DNA of 64,000 nt from Aliivibrio fischeri. Its GTDB lineage: Bacteria; Pseudomonadota; Gammaproteobacteria; Enterobacterales; Vibrionaceae. The translations under genes and the position numbers were made by a program. Under the pieces are notes generated by a model. It saw nothing but the letters and a program-made list of their open reading frames with translations. It had not been told where the DNA came from and searched no databases. This document shows, in pieces, positions 53,574-63,818 of the stretch (positions within the stretch are counted from its first letter, which is position 1; each line of letters opens with the position of its first letter). The stretch lies in the NCBI GenBank assembly GCA_038993745.2, contig CP160629.1, forward strand, positions 2,232,001 to 2,296,000, read 5' to 3'.

Positions 53574-54713
53574 TTATTTAGTTAAATCATCAAAGAAGTT
53601 TTTCACTCCAGATAAGAAGCCTTCTGATTTTGGATTATGCTTTTTCGCATCTTTACCATCAAAAGATTCTTGGAACTCTTGCAGTAATTCTTTTTGGCGT
53701 TTAGTTAACTTAACTGGCGTTTCAACAATAAGTTTAACGATTAAGTCACCCGCGCTGTGTGTACGAACACCTTTTACACCTTTACCACGCATACGGAACA
53801 TACGGCCCGTCTGTGTTTCTAGTGGCACTTTTAAGCTTACGCGACCATCAAGAGTAGGAACTTCAACTTCGCCACCTAATGCAGCCATCGTAAAGCTTAC
53901 AGGTACTTCACAGTATAAGTTGTTGCCGTCACGCTCAAAAATATTGTGCTCTTTTACGTGAACTTGTACGTATAGATCACCTGCTGGAGCGCCGTGCTCT
54001 CCCGCTTCACCTTCGCCAGATAGACGAATACGATCACCGGTATCAACGCCAGATGGGATCTTAACGTTAAGTGTTTTCGTTTTGTGTACTCGACCTTCAC
54101 CATGACATGAATTACATGGGTCTTTAATGATCTTACCTTTACCGTGACACGTTGGACATGCTTGCTGTACAGCAAAGAAGCCTTGACGCATCTGAACTTG
54201 GCCTTGACCGTGACAAGTACTACATGTTGTTGATGATGTGCCTTTCTTAGCACCTGTTCCTTCACATGGATCACAAGAGACTAAAGTCGGTACTTCAATT
54301 TCTTTATCACAACCACGAACTGCTTCTTCTAAAGTCAGTTCCATGTTGTAACGTAAATCAGAACCACGCTGTGCACGTTGCTGGCCACCACGGCGACCAC
54401 CACCGAAGATATCACCAAATACATCACCGAAGATATCACCAAAATCTGCACCGCCGCCACCAAAGCCGCCGCCGCCCATACCACCTTGTTCAAAGGCTGC
54501 ATGGCCATATTGATCATAAGCTGAACGTTTTTGAGCATCAGTTAAGATTTCATATGCAACTTTAACTTCTTTAAACTTCTCAGCAGCTGTATCGTCACCC
54601 TGATTGCGGTCAGGGTGGAACTTCATTGCTAAGCGCTTATAGGCTTTCTTAATATCACGCTCTGAAGCATCACGGCTTACGCCCAACACTTCATAAAAAT
54701 CACGTTTAGACAT
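53574..54713 (-). CDS. dnaJ: Chaperone DnaJ
   Basis: Hsp40 co-chaperone of DnaK. The ATG at 54713 gives the canonical [12 protein letters not shown] and 379 aa; the longer frame to 54764 is not supported. Order: J domain with HPD (residues 33-35), Gly/Phe region ([12 protein letters not shown]), four zinc motifs [32 protein letters not shown], and the C-terminal substrate domain. It lies 323 nt after dnaK across a repeat-rich spacer, so its expression may partly be independent. Confidence 0.97.
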   Translation of the reverse strand: MSKRDFYEVLGVSRDASERDIKKAYKRLAMKFHPDRNQGDDTAAEKFKEVKVAYEILTDAQKRSAYDQYGHAAFEQGGMGGGGFGGGGADFGDIFGDVFGDIFGGGRRGGQQRAQRGSDLRYNMELTLEEAVRGCDKEIEVPTLVSCDPCEGTGAKKGTSSTTCSTCHGQGQVQMRQGFFAVQQACPTCHGKGKIIKDPCNSCHGEGRVHKTKTLNVKIPSGVDTGDRIRLSGEGEAGEHGAPAGDLYVQVHVKEHNIFERDGNNLYCEVPVSFTMAALGGEVEVPTLDGRVSLKVPLETQTGRMFRMRGKGVKGVRTHSAGDLIVKLIVETPVKLTKRQKELLQEFQESFDGKDAKKHNPKSEGFLSGVKNFFDDLTK

Positions 54714-54769
54714 GCTTTGGTCACCAATTCTTTTGATACCGCCGGTTACAAGCACCATCGGCATGAGTT

Positions 54770-54815
54770 CAATCTAGATAATCAGGTTCAGGTTCGAGAA
54801 TGATTATCTAGATTG
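54770..54815. repeat. Perfect 15-bp inverted repeat upstream of dnaJ
   Basis: CAATCTAGATAATCA and its complement flank a 16-nt loop, about 57 nt before the dnaJ ATG. There is no T-run. A second stem TTGCGGGC/GCCCGCAA (54833-54866) is next to it. Confidence 0.75.
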
Positions 54816-54943
54816 ACCTAATAATTACGAATTTGCGGGCGGTAGAGAAAACTCCAACGCCCGCAATATATTTTCCATTCGAAGCATTCAAGATATAGGG
54901 CTTTTGCTCTTTTCTTAAATGGCTAAGGCAATGATTTCTTTAA

Positions 54944-55027
54944 GCTAGAAGTGTTAAGTTCAAGGAGAAAGCACGGAGTTTACGTTAGTAAATGAGTACT
55001 TTCGACGCAGGAATTAACCCTTCTAGC
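54944..55027. repeat. 84-bp imperfect palindromic repeat after dnaK
   Basis: The ends GCTAGAAGTGTTAAGTTC and GAATTAACCCTTCTAGC pair, with an inner stem TTTAC/GTAAA. It starts 10 nt past the dnaK stop and looks like a dispersed palindromic element in the dnaK 3' end, where it could also block exonucleases. Confidence 0.6.
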
Positions 55028-55036
55028 GACAAGAAA

Positions 55037-56941
55037 TTACTTGTCTTTTACTTCTTCGAATTCAGCGTCAACAACATCGTCATCTTGCTTAGGTTGCTCA
55101 CCTGCGTCAGCACCTTGTTGTGCTTGAGCTTTCTGTTGAGCAATTTCCATTAGCTTTTGCGCTGCTTGCATTAGCTCTTGAGTTTTCGCATCAATCGCTT
55201 CTTTGTCGTTACCAGATTTAACTTCTTCTAACGCTTTGATTGCTGCTTCAATTTTCTCTTTCTCATCAGCTGGAAGTGCATCACCTGCTTCTTCGATTTG
55301 CTTTTGAGTACCGTGAATCATTTGGTCTGCTTGGTTACGTGCTGTTACTAGCTCTTCGAACTTTTTGTCCGCGTCTTTGTTAGCTTCAGCTTCTTGTACC
55401 ATTGCTTCGATTTCTTCGTCAGTTAGACCGCCTGAAGCTTGGATAGTGATCTTCTGCTCTTTACCTGTCGCTTTATCTTTTGCTGATACGTTTAGGATAC
55501 CATCTGCATCTAGGTCGAATGTTACTTCGATTTGTGGCATGCCACGTGGTGCAGGTTGGATACCTTCTAGGTTAAATTGACCTAGAGACTTGTTGTAAGT
55601 CGCTTGCTTACGCTCACCTTGAAGTACGTGAATAGTTACCGCACTTTGGTTGTCTTCAGCTGTTGAGAACGTTTGATCTGCTTTTGTTGGGATTGTTGTG
55701 TTCTTCTCGATTAGCTTAGTCATCACGCCACCCATCGTTTCGATACCGAAAGATAGAGGAGTAACGTCTAGTAGTAGAACGTCTTTAACGTCACCAGCTA
55801 GTACACCACCTTGAACTGCAGCACCCATTGCTACTGCTTCATCAGGGTTTACGTCACGACGAGCTTCTTTACCGAAGAACTCAGCAACTTTAGCTTGAAC
55901 CATAGGCATACGTGTTTGACCACCAACTAGGATAACGTCAGTGATTTCGTCTACTGATAGGTCAGCATCTGCTAGAGCTACTTTTAGAGGCTCAAGAGAA
56001 CGCAATACTAGGTCTTCAACTAGAGATTCTAGTTTTGCACGAGTAACTTTAACGTTCATGTGCTTAGGACCAGTTGCATCAGCAGTAACGTAAGGTAGGT
56101 TTACGTCAGTTTGTTGTGCAGAAGAAAGCTCGATTTTTGCTTTTTCAGCAGCTTCTTTAACACGTTGCATCGCAAGAGGATCGTTCTTAAGGTTGATGCC
56201 TTGCTCTTTTTCAAACTCAGATACTAAGTAATTGATTAGACGGTTATCAAAGTCTTCACCACCTAGGTGTGTGTCACCGTTAGTTGCAAGAACTTCGAAC
56301 GTTTGCTCGCCATCAACATTGTCAATTTCGATGATAGAGATATCGAATGTACCACCACCAAGGTCGTAAACAGCGATAGTGCGATCGCCACCTTTTTTGT
56401 CTAGACCGTAAGCTAGTGCTGCTGCTGTTGGTTCGTTGATGATACGTTTAACATCAAGACCTGCGATACGACCAGCATCTTTAGTTGCTTGACGTTGAGC
56501 ATCGTTAAAGTAAGCAGGAACAGTAACAACTGCGCCAGTTACTTCTTCGCCTAGGAAGTCTTCAGCTGTTTTCTTCATTTTCTTAAGAACTTCAGCAGAT
56601 ACTTGAGGAGCAGCCATTTTTTGGCCTTTCGCTTCTACCCATGCATCACCGTTGTCAGCTTTAACGATTTTGAATGGCATGATTTCGATATCACGCTGTA
56701 CTTCTTCATCTTCAAAACGACGACCGATAAGACGCTTAATAGCAAATAACGTGTTTTGCGGGTTAGTTACCGCTTGACGTTTAGCTGGTTGACCTACAAG
56801 AGTTTCGCCATCTGTGTATGCAATTACCGATGCCGTTGTACGTTCACCTTCTGCGTTCTCCAAAACACGTGGCGTATCGCCATCAAGAACAGCAACACAA
56901 GAGTTAGTAGTACCTAAGTCAATACCAATGATCTTACCCAT
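55037..56941 (-). CDS. dnaK: Chaperone DnaK (Hsp70)
   Basis: 634 aa. The ATPase domain opens [18 protein letters not shown], with [12 protein letters not shown] and [13 protein letters not shown], the linker [11 protein letters not shown], the substrate-binding beta domain, a helical lid and the C-terminal tail ending [15 protein letters not shown], which matches the EEVKDKK-type tail. Codon bias is strong. A sigma-32 promoter lies about 93 nt upstream. Confidence 0.99.
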   Translation of the reverse strand: MGKIIGIDLGTTNSCVAVLDGDTPRVLENAEGERTTASVIAYTDGETLVGQPAKRQAVTNPQNTLFAIKRLIGRRFEDEEVQRDIEIMPFKIVKADNGDAWVEAKGQKMAAPQVSAEVLKKMKKTAEDFLGEEVTGAVVTVPAYFNDAQRQATKDAGRIAGLDVKRIINEPTAAALAYGLDKKGGDRTIAVYDLGGGTFDISIIEIDNVDGEQTFEVLATNGDTHLGGEDFDNRLINYLVSEFEKEQGINLKNDPLAMQRVKEAAEKAKIELSSAQQTDVNLPYVTADATGPKHMNVKVTRAKLESLVEDLVLRSLEPLKVALADADLSVDEITDVILVGGQTRMPMVQAKVAEFFGKEARRDVNPDEAVAMGAAVQGGVLAGDVKDVLLLDVTPLSFGIETMGGVMTKLIEKNTTIPTKADQTFSTAEDNQSAVTIHVLQGERKQATYNKSLGQFNLEGIQPAPRGMPQIEVTFDLDADGILNVSAKDKATGKEQKITIQASGGLTDEEIEAMVQEAEANKDADKKFEELVTARNQADQMIHGTQKQIEEAGDALPADEKEKIEAAIKALEEVKSGNDKEAIDAKTQELMQAAQKLMEIAQQKAQAQQGADAGEQPKQDDDVVDAEFEEVKDK

Positions 56942-57033
56942 CAGGTTATCTCCAAATTTATCTATTCAAACTTACCCAAAACAACTTGAGTAAGGGTTGG
57001 GAGTGAATCCCATAATTCATTCTATGACTAATT

Positions 57034-57062
57034 AATAAGGGCGCTAAATCACAATTCAAGGG
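57034..57062 (-). promoter_or_regulatory. Sigma-32 promoter of dnaK
   Basis: On the minus strand CCCTTGAAT, a 13-nt gap from CTTGAA, then CCCTTATTAAT, near the heat-shock consensus CTTGAAA/CCCCAT-T. Confidence 0.7.
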
Positions 57063-57104
57063 ATGAAATAAAAAAAATTCAATTTTATTTCCATCTGAAC
57101 AAAA

Positions 57105-57130
57105 AAAAGCCTAACAATCATATCAGGCTC
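57105..57130 (-). terminator. Terminator after the 57162 gene
   Basis: Stem AGCCT/AGGCT (extended by a G-T pair) followed by eight T on the minus strand, so upstream transcription is stopped before dnaK. Confidence 0.7.
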
Positions 57131-57161
57131 AATCATTCTAGATATTTTCAGTTCATATTAA

Positions 57162-58121
57162 CTAATAAGAATCATTACAACTCATTGGTTCAAAATGAAT
57201 GGGAGGCGGATTTTTATGCCATTCTTCTTTTGTTAAATAGGTTTTACCACCAGATTTAATGTATGGACTGTTATCATCAACAATGGATAAATCATCAGGA
57301 GCTACCGTGCCCATATAATACCAAGTTGGTGTTGTGGTTAAATATTGGAAACGGCTTCCACCAGCACCTGGAAGGTAATTGGCATTTGATAAATCGCCAT
57401 GTGAAACTGAAGTGTTTACTGTTGGATAATAATCGGCACCAGTACTAATCAATACTTTTGCTGTAGCAACATCTTGTTTGCCTTGCGGCTTATCAGGTAC
57501 AAGCCAAGCTTTCATTCGAACAAATGCAGCAAGAACGTTTTCTCCATCAATTTCAACTTTACTGGTTCCACCGTGTAATGGGTAATGCTCAGTGTGTAAT
57601 TCATATTCTTTAAACCCTTCAGCATTACGACGATAAGGCACATCTTCAATATACTTAATGATGTTATGAGAATAGTAAGCAGCCCAGTTAACTTGTGCTT
57701 TAGTTACCGTAACATTTACCCACTCAGCAGTCAGTGGGTCCATCGAACCATCGGTAGATTGAAGCAGCCACATGTCCGCATCACCAATCACCACTCGAAC
57801 GTTTCTTGATGTGTTTTTTTGGTCTTCAAAAACCGTAAACCATTGAGTCATTCCACTCCATGGCTCAGACGTTGTCATGCTTTTATCTATGATCTCATCA
57901 GCCCAATACGAAGGTGCAGCATCACCTCTAGGGATCCCTTGAACTATCGTTGCCCCATTTGCCCACCCAGAGGTTGTAGGTGCATTGTATAATTTAGCAT
58001 CATTGGGTAATGCCATTGATGAATAGGTATCAGACGCAACAACATGCTCAGCCAAGCTCAATGGGCTATATAAGCATAATGCGCTAAGAAATATCGATGC
58101 TAATTTCATATTCTTTTTCAT
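57162..58121 (-). CDS. Orphan secreted protein of unknown function
   Basis: 319 aa with a signal peptide ending PLSLA. An AGGAT ribosome site sits next to the ATG. The mature part is rich in Trp, Tyr and Asp and has the segments YNAPTTSGWANGATIVQGI, WSGMTQWFTVFEDQ, RVVIGDADMWLLQSTDG, WVNVTVTKAQVNWAAYYSHNI and HTEHYPLHGG. This composition is typical of beta-sandwich secreted or carbohydrate-binding proteins, but I recognise no domain. One cysteine is at the C-terminus (MSCNDSY). It lies between dnaK and grpE, which are adjacent in many relatives, so it is likely an insertion. Confidence 0.65.
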   Translation of the reverse strand: MKKNMKLASIFLSALCLYSPLSLAEHVVASDTYSSMALPNDAKLYNAPTTSGWANGATIVQGIPRGDAAPSYWADEIIDKSMTTSEPWSGMTQWFTVFEDQKNTSRNVRVVIGDADMWLLQSTDGSMDPLTAEWVNVTVTKAQVNWAAYYSHNIIKYIEDVPYRRNAEGFKEYELHTEHYPLHGGTSKVEIDGENVLAAFVRMKAWLVPDKPQGKQDVATAKVLISTGADYYPTVNTSVSHGDLSNANYLPGAGGSRFQYLTTTPTWYYMGTVAPDDLSIVDDNSPYIKSGGKTYLTKEEWHKNPPPIHFEPMSCNDSY

Positions 58122-58278
58122 ATCCTTTAGGTTAACTCATATCATTCCATGATGATTAAAATGTAGTAAAAAACAAAAGAAATAACGACACCAATAACGA
58201 CAAATATACAAACCTTTGAAGCTCATTCCTTATTTATAAGGCACATTCTAAAAACAGAGACGTCACATCTTAAAAAAA

Positions 58279-58312
58279 ACAAAAAAAAGCGATCCCAAAC
58301 TCGGAACCGCTT
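58279..58312 (-). terminator. Intrinsic terminator after grpE
   Basis: Stem AAGCGGTTCC/GGGATCGCTT (two wobble pairs) with a 6-nt loop, then eight T on the minus strand. Confidence 0.85.
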
Positions 58313-58347
58313 GATTTTTAATCATAATTTGAATTACAAAATGATGA

Positions 58348-58932
58348 TTATTGAGCAACCATTACCATTGCTGGACGTAATACTTGATCATTTAATGTGT
58401 AGCCTTTTTGCATCACGATCATAACTGTATTTGATTCATGATCTGGGCTTGCTTGCATACCAATCGCTTGGTGAAGTTCAGGGTTAAACGCTTCACCCAT
58501 TGGGTTAATTACCGTTAAGCCGAATTTCTCAACCGTCGATACAAACGTTTGAAGTGTCAGTTCAACACCTTCAAGTAATGCTTTTGCAGCTTCGTTTTCT
58601 TTATCACCGCTTTCAAGAGCACGCTCTAAGTTATCTAGAACAGGAAGAAGCTCACCAGCAAATTTCTTCAGTGCGTATTTACGCGCTTTATCAACGTCTT
58701 CTTCAGCACGACGACGAACATTTTGCTCTTCAGCTTTTGCTCGTAGAACCGTATCTTGTTGTTCTTTAACTTGTGCTTGGCTAGCAAGTAGTGCTGCTTC
58801 TAGTTCTGCAATTTTTGCTTCTTGGCTGTCTTCAGCAGATTCATTCCATTCCACATCGGCTTCTGTGCCAACTGCTTCAACTTGCTCTTCTACTACTGCT
58901 TCTTCGTTTACTTTGTTTTCTTCGTTACTCAT
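58348..58932 (-). CDS. grpE: Nucleotide exchange factor GrpE
   Basis: 194-aa thermosensor that releases ADP from DnaK. A disordered acidic N-terminus ([20 protein letters not shown]) is followed by a long coiled coil ([16 protein letters not shown] ... [20 protein letters not shown]) and the beta-wing with [18 protein letters not shown] and [14 protein letters not shown]. It has its own sigma-32 promoter and terminator. Confidence 0.98.
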   Translation of the reverse strand: MSNEENKVNEEAVVEEQVEAVGTEADVEWNESAEDSQEAKIAELEAALLASQAQVKEQQDTVLRAKAEEQNVRRRAEEDVDKARKYALKKFAGELLPVLDNLERALESGDKENEAAKALLEGVELTLQTFVSTVEKFGLTVINPMGEAFNPELHQAIGMQASPDHESNTVMIVMQKGYTLNDQVLRPAMVMVAQ

Positions 58933-59027
58933 TACTGCTTTCTCCAGAATGCTAATGACTAGCTATATAAAGCGATCTTAATACAAACCAAGGCGTCGCT
59001 CTATACGCAAATTAAAACTTTGACATT

Positions 59028-59057
59028 ATTATGGGGACTAAATAGTGCGATTCAAGC
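59028..59057 (-). promoter_or_regulatory. Sigma-32 promoter of grpE
   Basis: On the minus strand GCTTGAAT, 14 nt from CTTGAA, then CCCCATAAT, an almost perfect heat-shock promoter, about 95 nt before the grpE start. Confidence 0.8.
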
Positions 59058-59109
59058 ATAATAGTACGAATTGTAACATTTGTTCCCCATTTCATGATGG
59101 ATGATGGAT

Positions 59110-59994
59110 ATGAAAAGAGCCTTTAACGTTATTGCTATCATTGGTAAACCAAGAGATCCTAATGCGATAAAAACGCATTTATCGATTTATCACTGGCTTA
59201 CTGAACAAAATTATACGGTCCTTCTCGATGACCGTTTACGTGAAGCCCTGCCTGAAATTCCAGTTGATCGTTTCAATCATCTATTAAAATTAGGGGAATT
59301 AGCTGATCTTGCCATTGTTGTAGGTGGTGATGGCAATATGCTAGGTGCTGCGCGTGTACTCTCTCGATTTGATATTTCAGTCATTGGCGTTAATAGAGGT
59401 AATCTTGGTTTCTTAACTGATCTTGATCCAGATAACTTTGAAGAACCTCTGCAAGCGGTATTAAATGGTGACTTTGTAAAAGAAGAGCGCTTTTTATTAG
59501 AAGCTGAAGTTCATCGCCATGGGCAAGTTAAAAGCCATAATTCAGCCTTTAATGAAGTGGTACTTCACCCTGGCCAAGTCGCACACATGATTGAATTTGA
59601 AGTGTATATTGATGACACTTTTGCTTTCTCTCAACGCTCAGATGGTTTGATTATCTCAACACCTACAGGATCAACGGCCTATTCACTCTCTGGCGGCGGC
59701 CCTATTCTGTCTCCAAACTTAAATGCCATCTCAATTGTACCAATGTTTCCACATACACTTTCAAGTCGCCCCTTGGTGGTCGAAGGAAAGCGTCACATTA
59801 AGTTGTATATATCTCCAGAGAACCGCACCACGTTAGAAGTAAGCTGTGATGGGCAAGTTTCTCTGCCTGTTAGTCCGGGTGATGAAGTGCATATTTTCCA
59901 AAGTCCATCAAGACTAAAGCTGATTCATCCTAAAGATTACAGCTACTATCATATACTTAGAAATAAGCTAGGGTGGTCAAGTAAGTTGTTCTAA
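59110..59994 (+). CDS. nadK: NAD kinase NadK
   Basis: Makes NADP from NAD and ATP. I choose the ATG at 59110 ([17 protein letters not shown], 294 aa) over the earlier ATG at 59101, since the GGATGATGG stretch can then act as ribosome site. Motifs: [11 protein letters not shown] (catalytic Asp), [11 protein letters not shown], and [16 protein letters not shown]. It is divergent from grpE, a conserved pairing. Confidence 0.97.
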   Translation: MKRAFNVIAIIGKPRDPNAIKTHLSIYHWLTEQNYTVLLDDRLREALPEIPVDRFNHLLKLGELADLAIVVGGDGNMLGAARVLSRFDISVIGVNRGNLGFLTDLDPDNFEEPLQAVLNGDFVKEERFLLEAEVHRHGQVKSHNSAFNEVVLHPGQVAHMIEFEVYIDDTFAFSQRSDGLIISTPTGSTAYSLSGGGPILSPNLNAISIVPMFPHTLSSRPLVVEGKRHIKLYISPENRTTLEVSCDGQVSLPVSPGDEVHIFQSPSRLKLIHPKDYSYYHILRNKLGWSSKLF

Positions 59995-60042
59995 CGAGTA
60001 AAGTAAAGTTAAGTTAGTCACAAAAAATTTAAATTCACTTTA

Positions 60043-60080
60043 CTGTATAAAGAAACAGTATATACTGTGTCTATATACAG
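60043..60080 (+). promoter_or_regulatory. Two LexA (SOS) boxes before recN
   Basis: CTGT-N8-ACAG at 60043-60058 and again at 60065-60080, 22 bp apart, so on the same helix face. A -10-like TATACT (60061-60066) sits between and inside them, so bound LexA would cover the promoter. Multiple SOS boxes also occur at E. coli recN. Confidence 0.88.
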
Positions 60081-60116
60081 TGTTTTTCGTATTTTAAATT
60101 TCGCAGAGACTGACTT

Positions 60117-61783
60117 ATGTTGGCACATATTAAAATTACTCATTTTGCTATCGTAAAATCTTTAGAGCTTGATCTAACCAAAGGCATGACAACCATCACT
60201 GGTGAAACTGGTGCAGGTAAATCCATCGCCATTGATGCCCTTGGTTTGTGTCTTGGTGATCGTGCAGAAGCTTCCATGGTTCGCCAAGGGGAAGAAAAAG
60301 CGGAAATCACCGTTCTTTTTACTCTAGAAAACAACATTAATGCCAAACGTTGGTTAGAAGATAACGAACTTTATGATGGCAATGATTGTATTTTACGTCG
60401 TGTCATTACCAAAGAAGGCCGCTCTCGTGGTTTTATCAATGGTAGTCCTGTCCCTGCAGCTCAGCTAAAAACATTAGGCCATTTGTTGATTAACATTCAT
60501 GGCCAACATGCTCACCATGAACTAATGAAACCTGAATACCAACTCAATATGTTGGATCAATATGCAGGACATGTTTCATTATTAAATAAAACTCGCAGCC
60601 GTTATCAAGCATGGCGACAAGCTGACAATGCGTTAAAACAAATGATTAAGCATAGTCAACAAAACGAAGCTCAAAAACAGCTGATCGAATATCAAATAAA
60701 AGAGCTGAATGAACTTGCATTAGGTGAAGAAGAATTCACTCAATTAGAAGAAGACCACAAACGCCTTTCTAATTCTGGTGAATTAGTTGAATGCAGCCAA
60801 CAAGCCATCTCTATTTTGTATGAAAATGATGAAGTGAATGCGCTTCAATTACTGCAATATGCCAATAATCATATTCAACAATTAGGTCAATTAGATCCTC
60901 AACTTGCTCCTTTATCTGAAATGTTGAATGAAGCCATGATTCAGGTTGAAGAAGCCAATCATGAAATCAAAAACTACCTTGATAATATTGATGTTGATCC
61001 TGAGCAAATTGCTTTTGTTGAAGAGCGCTTTAGTCGAGTAATGTCGATGGCAAAAAAACACCATGTTCTTGCTGACGAATTATATGAACATCACCAACAG
61101 TTATTAGCAGAATATGATCGCCTTGATTGCTCTGATGAAAAACGTGAACAGCGTGAACAAGAAGTAGAAGAACTAAAACAACACTTCTTAGAAGCAGCAC
61201 ATAAGTTAACGAAAAGTCGTCAACGTTATGCAAAAGAATTAAACAACAAAATTACCGACAGCATGCAAACTTTAAGCATGGAAAAAGCGGTATTCGATAT
61301 TCAAATTGAAAGTGATGCACATACGAAGATTTCACCTCTCGGCATCGATACCTTGTGCTTTAAGGTATCCACAAACCCTGGGCAACCACTACAACCAATT
61401 GCTAAAGTGGCTTCAGGTGGTGAGTTATCACGTATTTCACTGGCTATCCAAGTGATTACGGCGCAAAAAGTTGATACACCAAGCCTGATTTTCGATGAGG
61501 TTGATGTAGGTATCAGCGGACCAACTGCAGCAGTAGTAGGTAAAATGCTACGCACTCTAGGAGAATCAACTCAAGTGTTATGCGTAACTCACTTACCTCA
61601 AGTTGCAGGTTGTGGTCATAACCAATTGTTTGTTGCTAAGCATACAAAATCAGGTAAAACTGAAACCAAATGCGAGCATTAAACTTAGAAGAACGTGTAG
61701 AAGAGCTAGCTCGCTTACTTGGCGGAACTCAAATTACTGCTCACACATTAGCCAACGCAAAAGAATTACTAAACGCAGCTTAA
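60117..61783 (+). CDS. recN: DNA repair protein RecN, one 1-base deletion near the C-terminus
   Basis: SMC-like ATPase that holds broken DNA together. Walker A GETGAGKS (residues 30-37), a long coiled coil with a central hinge, the signature [14 protein letters not shown] and Walker [14 protein letters not shown]. The frame fails at 61668-61670, one A short; repair gives [24 protein letters not shown] and ends KELLNAA at 61783, 555 aa in all, the normal length. It is SOS-controlled. Confidence 0.96.
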
Positions 61784-61810
61784 TATCTACAGCACTCGTT
61801 TATCGACTCA

Positions 61811-61846
61811 AAAAGCCAATATTATTTTATTAATATTGGCTTTTTT
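61811..61846. terminator. Terminator after recN
   Basis: 14-bp stem AAAAGCCAATATTA/TAATATTGGCTTTT with a 6-nt loop, then a T-run. Confidence 0.9.
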
Positions 61847-61998
61847 AATGAAAGTAATCACTAAAATCGAAAGAATCAATGCAACTAGATTCAAAATTTA
61901 GGGTCAAAACACACTAGAACACGCTTAACCTTTTTACTTCTTAGGTCAGCTTGTTTATCATCTGTTTAATTATTTAAAAGGCTAAAGCTGTACGAACT

Positions 61999-62354
61999 AT
62001 GCAATTCAAAAAATGGATCATTGCTCTACCCCTCGCTGTTGGACTACTGGGTGGTTGCTCGTTATTAGAGCCATTGGTATATCGAATCGATATTGCCCAA
62101 GGTAATTACGTTGAACAAGAAGCTGTCGACAAACTGCGATTTGGCATGACCAAACAACAAGTACAGTTTGTAATGGTTCACCAATGCTTGTTGAGTCTGG
62201 TTATCCAAATACGTGGTACTACATTTATCACTTTACTCATGGCCACGAAAAAGCCATTCAAAAGAACTTAATCGTTCACTTTGATGACAATGGTAACCTA
62301 ACCAATATGGAAGGCGACTTCCCGATGAGTGACAGTTTCTTCGAGAAACTTTAA
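61999..62354 (+). CDS. bamE: Outer-membrane assembly lipoprotein BamE (SmpA), one 1-base deletion
   Basis: Small lipoprotein of the BAM complex. The signal ends in the lipobox LLGGC with acylated Cys20. [34 protein letters not shown] is the BamE core. One G is missing at 62175-62176; repair gives [22 protein letters not shown] and ends DSFFEKL at 62354, 118 aa, matching the family. recN-bamE order is common in gammaproteobacteria. Confidence 0.93.
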
Positions 62355-62378
62355 TTTCCTCACCGTATTTCAAACACA

Positions 62379-62416
62379 AAAAAACCGGATCTCGTTTAAC
62401 GAAATCCGGTTTTTTA
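62379..62416. terminator. Bidirectional terminator between bamE and ratB
   Basis: 10-bp stem AAAACCGGAT/ATCCGGTTTT with a 13-nt loop between converging genes. Confidence 0.88.
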
Positions 62417-62434
62417 TTTTCTTTAACTAAGAGA

Positions 62435-62746
62435 TTACTTTTTTGCCGCTTCTTTCTTAGCTTGCTCAGCTCTTTTACGACGAATTTCTTTTGGATCAGC
62501 TAATAGTGGGCGATAGATTTCAATGCGATCTTTATCTCGAATTGTCGAATCTAGTTTAACGTTACGGCTAAACACACCGACTTTATTCACTTTTAAATCA
62601 ATCTCAGGGTAACGTTCTAATACGCCAGATTGAACAATGATCTCTTCTACGGTTTGTTCTGCTTTTACCGCTAATTTAAATACAACTTGTTCCGTTGGCA
62701 GAGCATAAACAACTTCTACGTGGATCATTTCGTTAATTACAGTCAT
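62435..62746 (-). CDS. ratB: RnfH/RatB family ubiquitin-like protein
   Basis: 103 aa, beta-grasp (ubiquitin-like) fold: IHVEVVYALPTEQVVFKLAVK, VGVFSRNVKLDSTIRDKDRIEIYRPLLADP and a basic C-terminal tail (RRKRAEQAKKEAAKK). Its start overlaps the ratA end by 14 nt, so they are translated together. The role is unknown; it is not a proven antitoxin. Confidence 0.92.
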   Translation of the reverse strand: MTVINEMIHVEVVYALPTEQVVFKLAVKAEQTVEEIIVQSGVLERYPEIDLKVNKVGVFSRNVKLDSTIRDKDRIEIYRPLLADPKEIRRKRAEQAKKEAAKK

Positions 62747-63170
62747 ATACTTGCTTCGCTCTTTGAGTAAATGAATTCACCATATTATTAGTTAATTCTT
62801 GAAACACTTTCCCAAATGCCATCGCAACTAACGCATTGGAAAATTCAAAATCTAACTTTAACTCAACCTTACAAGCGGTTTCATCGAGTGCCATAAAATG
62901 CCAACCGCCGGTTAATGATTTAAATGGGCCATCAACAAGATTCATTCCAATCATTTCAGAGTCAATTAAGGTATTTTTGGTTGTAAATGTTTTCTTTATG
63001 CCCGCTTTTGCGACATCAACAGACGCTACCATTGTACTTTCTGTTTGCTCTAAGATCTTAGAACCTGAGCAACCAGGTAAAAACTGAGGGTATGACGCAA
63101 CATCATTGACTAAATCGTACATCTGCTTTGCGCTAAACGGCACTAATGCAGATCGGCTAACCTGAGGCAT
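62733..63170 (-). CDS. ratA: RatA/START-like domain protein (YfjG family)
   Basis: 145 aa of the polyketide-cyclase/START-like (SRPBCC) fold, related to coenzyme Q-binding COQ10 proteins. Segments are SRSALVPFSAKQMYDLVNDVASYPQFLPGC, ETACKVELKLDFEFSN and FGKVFQELTNNMVNSFTQRAKQVY. In E. coli RatA was reported to block 70S formation; a lipid- or quinone-related role is also proposed for the family. It is divergent from smpB, a conserved pair. Confidence 0.93.
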   Translation of the reverse strand: MPQVSRSALVPFSAKQMYDLVNDVASYPQFLPGCSGSKILEQTESTMVASVDVAKAGIKKTFTTKNTLIDSEMIGMNLVDGPFKSLTGGWHFMALDETACKVELKLDFEFSNALVAMAFGKVFQELTNNMVNSFTQRAKQVYDCN

Positions 63171-63236
63171 AAATTATCCTTTACATTATAGAGGTAAGCA
63201 TCATACCATCTTGAATTAGCTTGAGTATATATAGTC

Positions 63237-63269
63237 AAACCACTTCCCTATCAGTATAATGTGGGCATT
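63237..63269 (+). promoter_or_regulatory. smpB promoter, TATAAT very close to the start codon
   Basis: A perfect -10 box TATAAT (63255-63260) lies only 9 nt before the ATG, with a -35-like TAGTCA 18 nt upstream of it. Transcription would begin about at 63267, leaving almost no leader. Confidence 0.5.
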
Positions 63270-63755
63270 ATGGCAAAGAAAAAATCAAAAGATAAAGCGG
63301 GCAGTAATACCATTGCTATGAACAAGCAAGCTCGCCACGAATATTTCATTGATGATGAAATCGAAGCTGGGATTGAACTCCAAGGCTGGGAAGTTAAATC
63401 TCTTCGTTCTGGTAAAGTGAACATCGCTGAAAGTTACGTTTACGTACGCGATGGCGAAATTTTTATTAGTGGTATGACAATCACACCGCTACAAGCAGCA
63501 TCGACTCACGTTATTGCGAATCCAACTCGTATTCGTAAATTACTAATGAGCCGTAAAGAAATTGATAACCTTATTGGCCGTGTAAATCGTGAAGGTATGA
63601 CACTGGTTGCAACGACAATGTATTGGGTTCGTTCTTGGGCGAAAATCAAAGTTGGCGTAGCTAAAGGTAAAAAACTGCACGATAAACGTACAGATTCAAA
63701 AGAAAAAGACTGGAACCGAGATAAAGCACGAATTATGAAGAGTAGTTTGCGTTAA
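63270..63755 (+). CDS. smpB: SsrA-binding protein SmpB
   Basis: Carries tmRNA to stalled ribosomes. The ATG at 63270 gives 161 aa and [27 protein letters not shown]. The conserved [17 protein letters not shown] and the basic C-terminal tail ([22 protein letters not shown]), which mimics mRNA in the channel, are present. No clear Shine-Dalgarno is seen. It is directly followed by ssrA. Confidence 0.98.
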   Translation: MAKKKSKDKAGSNTIAMNKQARHEYFIDDEIEAGIELQGWEVKSLRSGKVNIAESYVYVRDGEIFISGMTITPLQAASTHVIANPTRIRKLLMSRKEIDNLIGRVNREGMTLVATTMYWVRSWAKIKVGVAKGKKLHDKRTDSKEKDWNRDKARIMKSSLR

Positions 63756-63760
63756 TTTCA

Positions 63761-63818
63761 ACCAGTTAGATTGATACTAACTAGACAGACGCTGTTTTTC
63801 TGTTAGTATCATCTGGTA
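63761..63818 (+). other. Long hairpin between smpB and ssrA
   Basis: GATACTAAC/GTTAGTATC pairs perfectly (9 bp) and is extended by AGA/TCT and ACC/GGT with small bulges. A T-run (TTTTT) lies in the loop, not after the stem, so this is an unusual terminator if it is one. It also covers the ssrA promoter region. Confidence 0.5.

Noticed and set aside
61603..61833. A separate small gene after recN
   Set aside because: Its first part lies in the wrong frame within recN, and its C-terminal half is the true RecN tail after restoring one base, with non-genic sequence beyond 61783.
62435..63170. ratA-ratB as a toxin-antitoxin defence module
   Set aside because: The pair is conserved housekeeping beside smpB, both are in the wrong size and fold classes for a classical addiction pair, and the antitoxin role of RatB is not established.
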